Of a DNA stretch of 42,685 nt, positions 24,701-33,643 are shown piece after piece. Source of the stretch: Capsulimonas sp039928515 (GTDB taxonomy: Bacteria; Armatimonadota; Armatimonadia; Armatimonadales; Capsulimonadaceae); the NCBI RefSeq assembly GCF_039928515.1, contig NZ_JBDSSZ010000061.1; one strand, written 5' to 3'. How positions within the stretch are numbered: position 1 is the first letter of the stretch; each line of letters begins with the position of its first letter. A program made the translations under genes and the position numbers. The notes under the pieces were generated by a model, which made no database searches, was not told the origin of the DNA, and saw only the letters and a program-made list of their open reading frames with translations.

Positions 24701-27700
24701 TCAGTGCGTGGATCCTACCAGCGCCCAGTCGGCGCTCAGGGTGGTGGGGGAGACGGGAATGGGGCCGATCTCGGGGTCGATGCGGCTGCCGGACAGCAGC
24801 TGGGCGCGGGCCATGAGCCGGTCGAGTGGTTCGGAGATGGACGGCATGTTCCAGACATCTAACTGATCTTTCGTGGACACCAGAAGTCGATTGCCGGTGA
24901 ACTCAATGCCGTCGCTGGAGAAGAGTGGGTTCTGCGCTGAGAATAGCGGGCTGATAGCTTCTCCTGTATTGGCGTCCCAAATCCGGCACATTCCGTCCCC
25001 ACCCAGCGTAGCCGCCATGGTTCCATCCGGGCTAAATTCGGCTGCGACAATACCATTCTGATGGAGCGGCGCCGTCACCGGCCGTCCGCTCCGTGCGTCC
25101 CAGACATTCGCCGTACCGTCCGCCAGGACTGTCAGCACGCGGGCGTTATCAGGGCTGAAGACGGCGCTTTCCGGCGGCGTGGCGTAGTCGATCGAGAGCG
25201 GGATGGGCGTGAGACGCTCCGTATTCCATAGCCAGTTCTTCCAGCCAGGCGCAACGAACGTTTTCCCATTTGGGCTGAAGACCAATGAATGCGTCCCAGC
25301 AGGCTTAAGCATGCGTGGATGAAGCGTGTTGTCTCCCGTGAGGGGCCAGAAATAGCTGTACGTTTCACACACGGTGATGGCGTACCGGCCATCTGGGCTG
25401 AACTGCACGGATGCTGCGTAATCGGCCCGGTTTCGATGAATAACGCCCGATGCAGGCGTCCCGCTGGGGAGATTCCGTATCTGTGTCTCGGCGTTATCCA
25501 GCATGAGCACGAGATAACGGCCGTCCGGTGAAAACACCCAATTCACCACACGATTTTGCTGCTGCATGCTTGCGCCGAGCGGGAGACCGGTCCGTGTGTC
25601 CATCAGACGGACACTTTGGGAGCCTTCCCGTATCAGAACGCCCCGGCCGTCTGGGGTGAACGGGGATGTAATGTCGTTCCGGCTTGGCTGGTCTGGAAAT
25701 GGCGGCAGCAGGGCGCGTCCCGTTGCGGGGTCGAGGATGCGGAGCGATCTACGCGCGCCGTCCGCTTCCCGGAGCATCAGCATTTTCCCGTCCGGGCTCA
25801 GAAATGCTTGGACCCCATGCAGAATTGGCGAGATCGGCGTCCCGAGCTTTTGGTCCCAAACCTGGAAGTCCTGTGAGCCGTAAAGTCCTGCATGGGGCCC
25901 ATACGCGGTCACGAAGCGTTCTGAGCGGGGCGGAGGTTTGTAGCACTGGTTTTGGGTCGTGGCGCGGGAGGAAATCAGGTTTGCCGATGCGAGGTCGTAC
26001 ATCGAGATTTTTTTGTTGGCGACGACTAGCCTCGCCCCACTGGCGACGACGATGTGACTCTGGACAGACGTAAAATGCAAGTCCGGCTGCGGGGTAGAGG
26101 GCGGCAGCGCCCAGAGCCTGGCGGTTCCATCGTGGCCGGCGGTGAAGACATGGGAGCTATCCGCGCCGAACTGCGCCGCTACGAGAGGTCCTGCGTGACG
26201 CAGAGGAGCGCAAACGGCTGCTCCCGTGGCGGCGTCCCAAACGTGCGCCGAGCCGTCGTCACAGGCCGTTAAGATCCGGCGTCCATCCGGACTGAATGAG
26301 ACATGGGTGACGGACCGCGTGTGTGTGAGCGGCGGCGTTACGGGAAGGCCCGTGGCGGCGTTCCAAACGCGCGCGACGCCATCCGCGCCGGCAGTGGCGA
26401 TCCGCCGTTCGTCGGGACTCCAAGCAGCGTCCGAGGCGAACTGACCGTGCCGCATGAGCGATGTCAATTGAGTGGTGGCGAGCCTCGAAGGAGCCTGGGA
26501 GGAGAAAACGCAGGCGCCGGCCTTCTCTCCATTTTGTCCAAACATACCAGCGACCAGCAGACGCTGGCCGTCGCGGCTGTACGCCGCTCGGAATCCTACG
26601 TAGCATCCGCCCAGCGCTTTCGATCCTAACGCGGTAATCGTATGGCGACCAGGAATGGAGATCTGCAGACCGATAAAGTTCGTGGCGATGATCGTGGCTC
26701 GCTCGCCATTCGGAGAGAACACGATGCCGGACAGACGGGCGCCTGGAAGCTGTGGCCGCGGAGTTGCGAGGATCGGCTTGCCGTTCTTCTGGATATTCCA
26801 GATGTTCATGGCGCTGCCCCAGACCACGGCGATGCGGCGCCCGTCCTGGCTCCATGCCGCCCGTGTTGTCTGGGTGCGTCCATCCGTCTGCGCCAGATTG
26901 AGTTCCTGGATTGGGGCGAGCGGGCCCAGTGTCCAGAGCAGGCGGCGCGCGTTTAGATCCCACACGCGCGCGCGCGCGTCCTCGCCGCAGGTCATCAATC
27001 GGCTGCTGTCCGGGCTGAAGACGGCGTCGGTGATCGCGCCGTCATGGGCCATCGTCAGCGGCAGTTCACGGCCCGTCGCCACATCCCAAACATGCGCTCG
27101 CCCATCCTGGCCGGCGGCGGCGACGCGCTTCTTATCGGGCGAATACGACGCCCAGCGCAGCGGGCCGCCGGGCTGCCATAAGTACTGGATCCGGGGCGCC
27201 AGCGCGAGAGCGGCGGCGAAGCGCATTCGGTGCTGAACCATGCGCGTCGGGTCGTTGTGATCCAGTGTCATCGCTTCCACGAGGGGCGCCAATGCGGCGC
27301 CGGCATCGCCTGCGTCCACAAGACGAGTGGAGTCTTCCACATACGCGCGGCTCAGTCGCGCGCGCGCGAGCGTTTCCTCATGGGCGGCCAGCTTGCTTTG
27401 CGCCACGGCGCGCGCCGTGGCGAGGCGCGCGACATCGGCGCGGTTGATGGCGACCCCGGCCAGCGCCGCAACCAGCAGCAGGATCGCGCCGCCCGCCGCC
27501 GCCGTCCGCAGGGCGCCGCGCAGATACGCCTGGCGCTGCCGACGCACTTCTTCCCCAGGCAGGCTCGACAGCACCCAGGCGCGGTCAAATACCTCCGCGT
27601 AAATACGATTGCGGACGATCAGCCTGTCTCCAGACCGCGCCACGATCCCGGACAGCAGCAGCAGAGAGCAGAGCGGGTTTGCGGGATCGTCCCGCACGCG

Positions 27701-28687
27701 CTTTCCCTGCCGGATCGTTAAGTAAAAGTCCAGCAGCGTTCCGACATCGGCCTCACTGTGGAGCAGCCGGTTACGGACGAATGCGAGATTGTCGTCGGTT
27801 TCCTGGGCGGCGTGCGTCAAAAACAAATCACGGCAGCGGTTGTCCACGAGCGCGCTGTCGTAACGCGGGCCAAGCGGCTTACTGTCGGCGGTCAATCGTT
27901 CCGCGACACTCCGGCACAGGCGCTGCGTCATGTATGGGTGACCGTTCGTCCAGGAGAGGATGCGCTGGATCAGGCGCCGGGCGCGCGAATCCTTTCCCGC
28001 CAATCCCTTGGTCAGCGGCTCCGCTTCGTCCAGCGTGAAGTCGCGCAATTCGATCCGGCGTCCAATATTAAACGGGCTGATGCGCGTGTCCCGAACCAGA
28101 TCCGTGGGGGCGGCCACTCCCAGCAGGCAGAATGTCAGGCGCTCGAACGCCGGGTCCTGGGGGCGTCGGTTGTAGCACTCGCGGATGCCCGCGAAGAACT
28201 CATCCGCAGAGAACGGCAAGATGCGAACAGCGTCGATTTCGTCCACGAACAAGACCAGATCAGCGACGGAATCGACGCCGGGCGGCGGCGTGAGCAGCAC
28301 CTCCCGCAGTGCTTCGAGGAAGCGCTGCATTGGCCCCAGGTCTTTGTGCTCCTTCCAGAAGGCCATCAGCTCCGCCATTCGGCCCGTCTGCGTGGCCGTC
28401 CGGCTCAGCAGGCCGCTGTACCACTGCTCGACCGTGAGGTTCTGCCCCAGCGCCGTCAGATCCAGCACCGCCACACGCCGGCCATCTTCCCGGAGACGCT
28501 GCGCCGTCCGCACCATCAGGCTGGACTTGCCCATCTGCCGCGTGTCGAGGACATAGCAGAACTCACCGGCGCGCAGCCCGTCCAGAAGCTCGGCGTCCGC
28601 CCGGCGTACGACATAAGATTCGGCCGCCGGCGGCAATGTGCCGCCCGTGATATAGAAGTTGTCGCTCATGTGGAAGCTGGTCACCAT
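24701..28687 (-). CDS. nSTAND AAA-like ATPase, TM segment and WD40 repeats
   Basis: A 1328-residue signalling protein. Residues ~7-330 are an AAA-like ATPase (AAA_35 type): DNFYITGGTLPPAAESYVVR, then Walker A in DTRQMGKSSLMVRTAQRL, and a Walker B in VLFVDEIDAVRIL. A single membrane span (about 395-412, AILLLVAALAGVAI) follows, then a linker (RLVDAGDAGAALAPLVEAM) common in WD40 kinases, and many WD40 repeats of the form FSPDGRRILTACDDGSAHVW. The membrane anchor puts sensor and ATPase on opposite sides or on a tether. ATG at 28687 abuts a GGGAG; an alternative ATG is at 28669. Probably controlled through the heptamers at 28734-28772. Confidence 0.92.
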   Translation of the reverse strand: MVTSFHMSDNFYITGGTLPPAAESYVVRRADAELLDGLRAGEFCYVLDTRQMGKSSLMVRTAQRLREDGRRVAVLDLTALGQNLTVEQWYSGLLSRTATQTGRMAELMAFWKEHKDLGPMQRFLEALREVLLTPPPGVDSVADLVLFVDEIDAVRILPFSADEFFAGIRECYNRRPQDPAFERLTFCLLGVAAPTDLVRDTRISPFNIGRRIELRDFTLDEAEPLTKGLAGKDSRARRLIQRILSWTNGHPYMTQRLCRSVAERLTADSKPLGPRYDSALVDNRCRDLFLTHAAQETDDNLAFVRNRLLHSEADVGTLLDFYLTIRQGKRVRDDPANPLCSLLLLSGIVARSGDRLIVRNRIYAEVFDRAWVLSSLPGEEVRRQRQAYLRGALRTAAAGGAILLLVAALAGVAINRADVARLATARAVAQSKLAAHEETLARARLSRAYVEDSTRLVDAGDAGAALAPLVEAMTLDHNDPTRMVQHRMRFAAALALAPRIQYLWQPGGPLRWASYSPDKKRVAAAGQDGRAHVWDVATGRELPLTMAHDGAITDAVFSPDSSRLMTCGEDARARVWDLNARRLLWTLGPLAPIQELNLAQTDGRTQTTRAAWSQDGRRIAVVWGSAMNIWNIQKNGKPILATPRPQLPGARLSGIVFSPNGERATIIATNFIGLQISIPGRHTITALGSKALGGCYVGFRAAYSRDGQRLLVAGMFGQNGEKAGACVFSSQAPSRLATTQLTSLMRHGQFASDAAWSPDERRIATAGADGVARVWNAATGLPVTPPLTHTRSVTHVSFSPDGRRILTACDDGSAHVWDAATGAAVCAPLRHAGPLVAAQFGADSSHVFTAGHDGTARLWALPPSTPQPDLHFTSVQSHIVVASGARLVVANKKISMYDLASANLISSRATTQNQCYKPPPRSERFVTAYGPHAGLYGSQDFQVWDQKLGTPISPILHGVQAFLSPDGKMLMLREADGARRSLRILDPATGRALLPPFPDQPSRNDITSPFTPDGRGVLIREGSQSVRLMDTRTGLPLGASMQQQNRVVNWVFSPDGRYLVLMLDNAETQIRNLPSGTPASGVIHRNRADYAASVQFSPDGRYAITVCETYSYFWPLTGDNTLHPRMLKPAGTHSLVFSPNGKTFVAPGWKNWLWNTERLTPIPLSIDYATPPESAVFSPDNARVLTVLADGTANVWDARSGRPVTAPLHQNGIVAAEFSPDGTMAATLGGDGMCRIWDANTGEAISPLFSAQNPLFSSDGIEFTGNRLLVSTKDQLDVWNMPSISEPLDRLMARAQLLSGSRIDPEIGPIPVSPTTLSADWALVGSTH

Positions 28688-28733
28688 CTCCCGGACAATC
28701 CGTCCGCTGTCCAGAAGAGTCTAACACGCCATT

Positions 28734-28772
28734 CGTGACGGCGGTGTGACGATTGGGGCGCGAAACGTGACG
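28734..28772 (-). promoter_or_regulatory. SARP-type heptamer triplet upstream of WD40 gene
   Basis: On the minus strand CGTCACG (28766-28772), CGTCACA (28745-28751) and CGTCACG (28734-28740) are spaced 21 and 11 bp apart, always on the same helix face. A candidate -10 (TAGACT) begins ten bases after the last heptamer. SARP regulators such as DnrI and ActII-ORF4 bind heptamers at 11-bp period close to the -10. The gene just upstream encodes a BTAD regulator. Confidence 0.7.
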
Positions 28773-28810
28773 AAATGCCTTGTCTCCACAAGACTCACTT
28801 GCGGGGACAA

Positions 28811-30646
28811 TCACTCATCTCTAAAACGCCGGGCGAAGAACGATGCGTAGAGAGGACAGCGGAACTGGGCTTCCTGTGAGGATGGCCCGGAAAGGATGCC
28901 GGCGGCGCGCAGGCGAAAGAATGATTCCGGGGATGGGCGTCCGCGGCCGTCGATTATGTCTCGGACGGCGTCGGCCTCGGCGGGCGCCCGCGAAAGGGAC
29001 ATCCACAGACGGCGCAGGTGCTCGCCGAACAAGCCGTCGTCGCCGACGGCCTCCGCTTCGATCTGTTCGGGTGGGATGCCCTGCGCCGCCTGATCCAGTC
29101 CCAGGCGCACAAGGTACGGCTGGCCGCCGACCAGCGCCCCAAAGCGCGCCAGATCGGCCACCGTCCACGGGCTGCCGTAGCGGCGATTGAGTTCGGAGAT
29201 CTCAGTCGGGTTGAAGTCCGCCAGCGCCAGTCGCGTGCCGACATTGAACGGAGACTGGTTCGGATCGGTGATGAAGAGATGCGCTTCAGTGGCGTAGGCG
29301 ATGGCGAGGGTCAATCGGCACAGCGGGCTGCTGGGGTCCAGCGAACGTTCGTTATGCCAGGATCGAAACAATCCAAAGACTTCCCCGCCGAAGGGGCAGG
29401 AGAATAAGCGGTCCACTTCGTCCAGCCCCCAGAGCAATGGCCCAGGGAGAGCGGGGAGGATGTGCAGGCGCAGAAACAGCTCCATGTTCATGTTCGGGCC
29501 GAAATCTTCGTCCCACACGGCGCGCGGCGAGACGGAAATCCCAAGCTGCCGCGCGATGTCGGCGGCCAGCGCCCGGTAGAGCGCATCGGGCGTGGCGAGC
29601 TGATCGGCGTTAAGCTTTTGGAAATCCGTGGTCACGACCGAAGCGCCGGCGCTGCGCGCCTGCTGAAGTCCACGCGCCAGCAGTGACGTTTTGCCGACTT
29701 GCCGTGCGCCCTTGACTAGCACGATGCTGTCGCCGCGTGTCAGGGCGGCATGGAACTCCGCGTCCGTCACACGCTCAATATAGAACGGCGATTGAATGGG
29801 CACCGCGCCGCCAGGCGCATCCAGTGTCAGCGTCTCCATCTCTTGCGCCAGCTCCCGAACCGGGGCGGGTGTCGGAACGGGAGCGGGGCGAGGCGTCTCG
29901 GTTTCCCGCGCCCGGCGCAACTCTGCGGCCAGTTCCACCGTGTCCGTCTCAAGCGTCCGCCCCGCCCCCGTCGCCGCCTGTGACAGCTTCTCTAGTACCC
30001 CAAGAGACTCGGCGTGACGCCCGCCCACCGCCAGCACCCTGAGCAGATCGCGTCCTGCCTCTTCGTCACTGGGCCGCGAAGCGAGCAGCAGGCGGAGCCA
30101 CTGTTCCGTCTCCTCTACGCGCCCGTCCCGACGAGCCCGCAGCGTCAGGCGCCGCAGTACGTTTTCATACTGGAGCCGCCGCTGCGTCCGCGCCTCCACT
30201 GCCCAATTCTCTCTCCACCCATCCAGCAGCCCCCCCCGGTAAAGCGCCACGGCGTCCCGCTCAGCCTGCGCGGCCGCATCGCCATCAATTCGAACCAATC
30301 GATCGAACGCGAGCATATCGCACTCAACCCCAGTCAAATCCAGCTGTACAGCCGCCCGGCTCGGCCGTGTCAGTCGCTCCGCGTCTGGTCCCAGCGCCTG
30401 CCGCAGCGACCGCAGCGCCTGCCGAACGCTGGGGAAGTCGCCCTGTCCGTCCAAACTACCCTGCGCCTCGGCGGGCCAGAACTTCATTGCCAAATCCCGG
30501 GATGCAACAGGCTCCCCGGCATGCAGCGTCAAATACGCCAGCAGCCGTTCGCCCTCGCGCAGATGCAGGCCAGGCAGGGGGACGCCGCCCTGTGTGGCTT
30601 CAAACTTACCGAAAAACCGCAGTGTGAATGGAGAAAATTGGGTCAT
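28811..30646 (-). CDS. BTAD/SARP regulator fused to AAA-like ATPase
   Basis: A 611-residue transcription factor. N-terminal winged helix (FTLRFFGKFEATQGGVPLPG to VRQALRSLRQALG), BTAD domain (LYRGGLLDGWRENWAVEART to the GRHAESLGVLEKL repeat), a proline-rich linker, then an AAA_35-type ATPase with Walker A KGARQVGKTSLLARGL and Walker B LLWGLDEVDRLF. Unlike AfsR there is no TPR or WD40 part. The same ATPase class is in the WD40 protein encoded 123 bp downstream. The start at 30646 fits homology; the upstream ATG (30727) overlaps a -10 box (30726-30731). Confidence 0.9.
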   Translation of the reverse strand: MTQFSPFTLRFFGKFEATQGGVPLPGLHLREGERLLAYLTLHAGEPVASRDLAMKFWPAEAQGSLDGQGDFPSVRQALRSLRQALGPDAERLTRPSRAAVQLDLTGVECDMLAFDRLVRIDGDAAAQAERDAVALYRGGLLDGWRENWAVEARTQRRLQYENVLRRLTLRARRDGRVEETEQWLRLLLASRPSDEEAGRDLLRVLAVGGRHAESLGVLEKLSQAATGAGRTLETDTVELAAELRRARETETPRPAPVPTPAPVRELAQEMETLTLDAPGGAVPIQSPFYIERVTDAEFHAALTRGDSIVLVKGARQVGKTSLLARGLQQARSAGASVVTTDFQKLNADQLATPDALYRALAADIARQLGISVSPRAVWDEDFGPNMNMELFLRLHILPALPGPLLWGLDEVDRLFSCPFGGEVFGLFRSWHNERSLDPSSPLCRLTLAIAYATEAHLFITDPNQSPFNVGTRLALADFNPTEISELNRRYGSPWTVADLARFGALVGGQPYLVRLGLDQAAQGIPPEQIEAEAVGDDGLFGEHLRRLWMSLSRAPAEADAVRDIIDGRGRPSPESFFRLRAAGILSGPSSQEAQFRCPLYASFFARRFRDE

Positions 30647-30725
30647 TGAGGATTGCGTATGAAAATGGGAGCCTGTAAACTTACCGTGCTCTGAAACTTC
30701 GACGCGCAAGAAGGATTTTCCTGCC

Positions 30726-30753
30726 ATTTTACGAAATTACGCTTACTTGTCAG
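30726..30753 (-). promoter_or_regulatory. Candidate promoter of BTAD-AAA gene
   Basis: On the minus strand CTGACA (30748-30753), a 16-bp spacer and TAAAAT (30726-30731). A start about 7 bases further leaves a leader of about 70 nt to the ATG at 30646. An alternative reading is a TAATTT six bases before an ATG at 30727, which would give a leaderless form 27 residues longer. Confidence 0.45.
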
Positions 30754-30777
30754 CTGGAAGCGATTGGGGATGAAGAT

Positions 30778-31125
30778 ATGGGTGGAATGGAGCGATCTCT
30801 GGTTTCGCCGGAAGAGATGAAGGCGCTGTGGCGTGTTGTCCGTTCTGTTTATGTCATGCAGGCGATTGGCGCTTGCCTTGGCTTAGGATTCCTGCACCAC
30901 TCCGACAGATTTTCCGATGTCTGGATTGGGGTCGCCCTGGGTACGATGATTGGCTTTATCGTAGGCCTTTGCTGGCATTTCTCGGATCCCGATCGACGTA
31001 ACGGTGAACATCGTAATGCTCTGCTTTTAATGGGATGCGCGGCGGTTGTTCTGTGTGTCTCGGGGATTGCCTTGACCCTAAATCCTCTTCCCCCTGGCGC
31101 CAGTTCACCCATCGGCGGGAAATAG
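30778..31125 (+). CDS. Small membrane protein
   Basis: A 115-residue protein with three predicted membrane spans (VYVMQAIGACLGLGFL, VWIGVALGTMIGFIVGLCW, LLLMGCAAVVLCVSGIALTL) and short polar loops. No family recognised. The ATG at 30778 has only a weak ribosome site; an ATG three codons on is equally possible. Divergent from the BTAD-AAA gene. Confidence 0.55.
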   Translation: MGGMERSLVSPEEMKALWRVVRSVYVMQAIGACLGLGFLHHSDRFSDVWIGVALGTMIGFIVGLCWHFSDPDRRNGEHRNALLLMGCAAVVLCVSGIALTLNPLPPGASSPIGGK

Positions 31126-31150
31126 TTTAGCGCCAGGAAATACAATTATT

Positions 31151-31408
31151 GTGCTCAGCAAGACGCTTCAAGACCTTGACGGCGTAGATTGGGGCGAGCC
31201 AGATTACCCCAGCCATCTCGTGACGGAATGCCATCGTCTGCGCACTGTGCCGCTCAAGGATTTCACTGCGGGAAACTTGCGTATCCTGATCGGGCAGAAG
31301 TTCAGCCTGGACTATCTCGTTCCTTTGGCGTTAATGCTTCTCGTCAATGAGCCGTTCGTTGAGGGGGACTACTACGAGGGCGATCTCTTAGGACCTATTC
31401 AAAAATAA
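31151..31408 (+). pseudogene. CdiI-like immunity gene truncated by an insertion sequence
   Basis: The 85-residue reading frame matches contact-dependent-inhibition immunity proteins: GVDWGEPDYPSHLVTECHRL, then FTAGNLRILIGQKFSLDYLVPLAL and EGDYYEGDLL. Native coding ends at about 31390, where the insertion sequence begins; the last residues and stop come from the element. On the far side, 32697-32786 (+) reads LVVPADLHRYHRCPARL, like the VP-x-x-F/L-x-x-H tail of this family, but one base out of frame with the left part. Start codon is GTG. No Cdi toxin gene is in the window. Confidence 0.75.
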
Positions 31409-32695
31409 CCGCTTCTTCTGAGTTGGGGCTGATCCGATAGTTCCAATCGGGATGAAATTGACTGCCGCTGATGTTCAAATCGGCCATTTGCGCGTCTGAG
31501 ACTTTAATGCCGCTCGGATATTCTCGGGTGTCCAGCTCACTGCGTACGATCAATCCCGTTGTGGTTTTCGTCCCAGCGATCAACTCCACGACCGCCATGC
31601 GACTGGTCAAGGGCGTCCCCCGCCAGTTCTGAGTGATGTGGCAAAACAATCGGTGCTCGATCTTATTCCACTTGGAGCACCCCGGGGGATAGTGGCAAAC
31701 ATAAATTTCGATCCCTAATTCGTCGGCGAGCTTCTGAAGCTCAAGCTTCCACATGCGAACCCGAGAACCATTGGATCCGCCGCCATCGGCGCTGATCATG
31801 AGCCGCTGCGCATTGGGATAGCGCGCTTGTCCCATCAGAAGCCACCAGGCGCGGATGCTATTGACGGCAAACTGCGCGGTGTCATGATCGACGCCCACGG
31901 AGACATAGCCTGTATTGGCGCCGACGTCGTAGACGCCGTACGGAACGGCTTTGCCAAGCTCGGGATCGATAAAATCGTGGACACGCACCTGTTCTGGGCA
32001 TCCACGAGCGCGATAGTCACTGCCGGCGTTCTTGAAGTTGCCGATCAGTTCTTTCTTCTTGGTGTCGACGGAAATGACTGGCTGCTCCGCTGCCAGAAAC
32101 GCCGTCGCCTGCTGGTTGATATACTCGAACTGAGCCTCGCGATCGGGATGACTGCTGCGCTCATCGGTTTTACGGACGACCAGTCGCAGGTAACCAATTT
32201 CTTCGATCAAGCGACTGACGGTGTTCTTGCTGACGCTATGGTTCAACTCCTTGAGGGCGAGCACGATCTTGGCCAGACTTTTGGAGACCCACAGGAGCGG
32301 ACGCATCGGATCGCCCATGAGTGTCGGCTCGATCACCCGCTGGAGATCGGAAATTAAGGTCGGGTCCGTCAGAATGAGTGGCGGTCTCCCGCCCCCGGCG
32401 CGCCGCACGCTCCCTGCGAGGAGGGGCTGATGATCTAAATCTTTGAGTCCTCTTCCAATGGTGCTGCGGGCGACTTTTGTCGCCAGGGAGACGGCCAGGA
32501 TCCCGCCATATCCGGCCGCGCGTGCTTCCGCCGCCGCCCATATTCGGCGGTCGCGTTCATCAAGATGGGCGGCCACGCACTCAAAGCGCGCCCGGATGGC
32601 GTTTTGGTCAATCATGCAGCTATATTCGACACCGAAAGCGGAAAAGACTCCCGCATTTCAGGATTAACAAGATTCACTTATATTGGACCAAGTCC
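31391..32695 (-). mobile_element. ISAzo13-like insertion sequence (about 1.3 kb)
   Basis: One transposase gene fills the element. The left end GGACCTATTC and the right end (read inward GGACTTGGTC) form imperfect terminal inverted repeats, 13 of 18 bases matching. A TA lies directly outside each end, which could be the target duplication. The transposase stop is only four bases inside the left end. It interrupts the CdiI-like gene. Confidence 0.75.
31395..32615 (-). CDS. ISAzo13-family transposase
   Basis: A 406-residue transposase. A helix-turn-helix N-terminal region (GGILAVSLATKVARSTIGRG) and VRRAGGGRPPLILTDPTLIS are followed by a DDE-type catalytic domain: ISVDTKKKELIGNF (first Asp), LMISADGGGSNGSRVRMW (second Asp) and YPPGCSKWNKIEHRLFCHI (Glu). 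The catalytic residues are all present, so it may be active. Confidence 0.9.
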   Translation of the reverse strand: MIDQNAIRARFECVAAHLDERDRRIWAAAEARAAGYGGILAVSLATKVARSTIGRGLKDLDHQPLLAGSVRRAGGGRPPLILTDPTLISDLQRVIEPTLMGDPMRPLLWVSKSLAKIVLALKELNHSVSKNTVSRLIEEIGYLRLVVRKTDERSSHPDREAQFEYINQQATAFLAAEQPVISVDTKKKELIGNFKNAGSDYRARGCPEQVRVHDFIDPELGKAVPYGVYDVGANTGYVSVGVDHDTAQFAVNSIRAWWLLMGQARYPNAQRLMISADGGGSNGSRVRMWKLELQKLADELGIEIYVCHYPPGCSKWNKIEHRLFCHITQNWRGTPLTSRMAVVELIAGTKTTTGLIVRSELDTREYPSGIKVSDAQMADLNISGSQFHPDWNYRISPNSEEAVIFE

Positions 32696-32934
32696 TAAAT
32701 GGTGTGCATATATTCTTGTAGTGCCTGCCGATTTACACCGCTACCATCGATGCCCCGCCCGCCTCACTTCTCCAGCCGCCTCCTAATCCCCGCCAGCAGC
32801 CGCAGCGTGTGATACTCCTCCGCCTCGCCGCAAGTGGGGTAGGGGAGCCTACAACCGCCCTGCGTCCAGACAGCTTGTCTGGCTGCAATGGCTACAGTGT
32901 CTCAATGCATCATTCCATTGCTTACACTGCGTTG
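32696..32934. other. Remnant DNA right of the insertion sequence
   Basis: The first 90 bases carry the out-of-frame tail of the CdiI-like gene (+, stop at 32784-32786). On the minus strand 32764-32832 reads EEYHTLRLLAGIRRRLEK before a stop and could be the end of another lost gene, but the two overlap. The rest shows no coding sense or clear signal. Confidence 0.35.
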
Positions 32935-33192
32935 TTAATTCAGTACATCAGTAAAATATATTCTATCATCTACACGCTCTTTAGCAGTCCATCCATGCTC
33001 AGTAGCGAAAGGCGTCAGCTTCACCAGGATGTTCTCCTCGCTTCCTACTCCTAACGCATCTTCAACATCCTCAATCATGACGCCAAACGACGCATATGTA
33101 AGTAAAGATTGCGCTACATAAAACGCGAGCTTCTGAGGAGTTTCCAGAAACATCCGTGCCTCTGCCCGTGCTTCATTTACTCTAACTTTCAT
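32935..33192 (-). CDS. Small hypothetical protein
   Basis: An 85-residue protein (starts MKVRVNEARAEARMFLETPQ; ends DDRIYFTDVLN) with no recognised family. ATG at 33192 is preferred: GAGGAGG lies ten bases upstream, while an in-frame TTG at 33201 is too close to it. Eighteen bases after the preceding gene, same strand. Confidence 0.55.
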   Translation of the reverse strand: MKVRVNEARAEARMFLETPQKLAFYVAQSLLTYASFGVMIEDVEDALGVGSEENILVKLTPFATEHGWTAKERVDDRIYFTDVLN

Positions 33193-33210
33193 GTTGCCCA
33201 AGCCTCCTCA

Positions 33211-33471
33211 TTACCAAGCAGGTGGATTCGTCACTGGCGGCTCGCCGACAACAGATCCTGACCAGTCGCCGGGCGTTTCAGGTGCCGCTTTGGCCTGTGT
33301 CGCCGCCAGCGCTAGAGTCGCGTAGACCTGCGCTTCAGCAACATAGCTAGACCGCATGGCTGCCGCCGCTTGGATCATTGGGGCCTCATTTGCTATAAGC
33401 GTCGGAGTGAGCTCATAAGCGGACGCGAGACAGTTTTTTGCCTTCTCTGCGTAATATTCCGGTCGTTCCAT
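33211..33471 (-). CDS. Small hypothetical protein
   Basis: An 86-residue Ala-rich helical protein (RPEYYAEKAKNCLASAYEL, then VAEAQVYATLALAATQAKA) with a Gly/Pro-rich tail. Its N-terminus resembles short proteins seen as filler between phage or conjugative genes, but I cannot assign a family. ATG at 33471 follows AAGGAG at eight bases. Confidence 0.55.
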   Translation of the reverse strand: MERPEYYAEKAKNCLASAYELTPTLIANEAPMIQAAAAMRSSYVAEAQVYATLALAATQAKAAPETPGDWSGSVVGEPPVTNPPAW

Positions 33472-33643
33472 AATCAATTCTCCTTAAACCAAAATCGATG
33501 CTTACTTGCCGGAGTCTACCACAAACAGAAGTTCGAATGCGAATCAATAGAAAATTTTTGTATCTTTAGTGCGTGGAGACGTGACACTGCTTCCACGATT
33601 ACTGCCATGAACGCCATTCATCACTCCCACTCTATTTTTCTGA

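Noticed and set aside
31391..32695. Longer target-site duplication around the insertion sequence
   Set aside because: Only a TA is shared at both ends; flanks beyond it do not match.
32764..32832. Minus-strand remnant reading EEYHTLRLLAGIRRRLEK
   Set aside because: Overlaps the likely tail of the CdiI-like gene on the other strand and has no start. Kept only as a remark, not as a gene.
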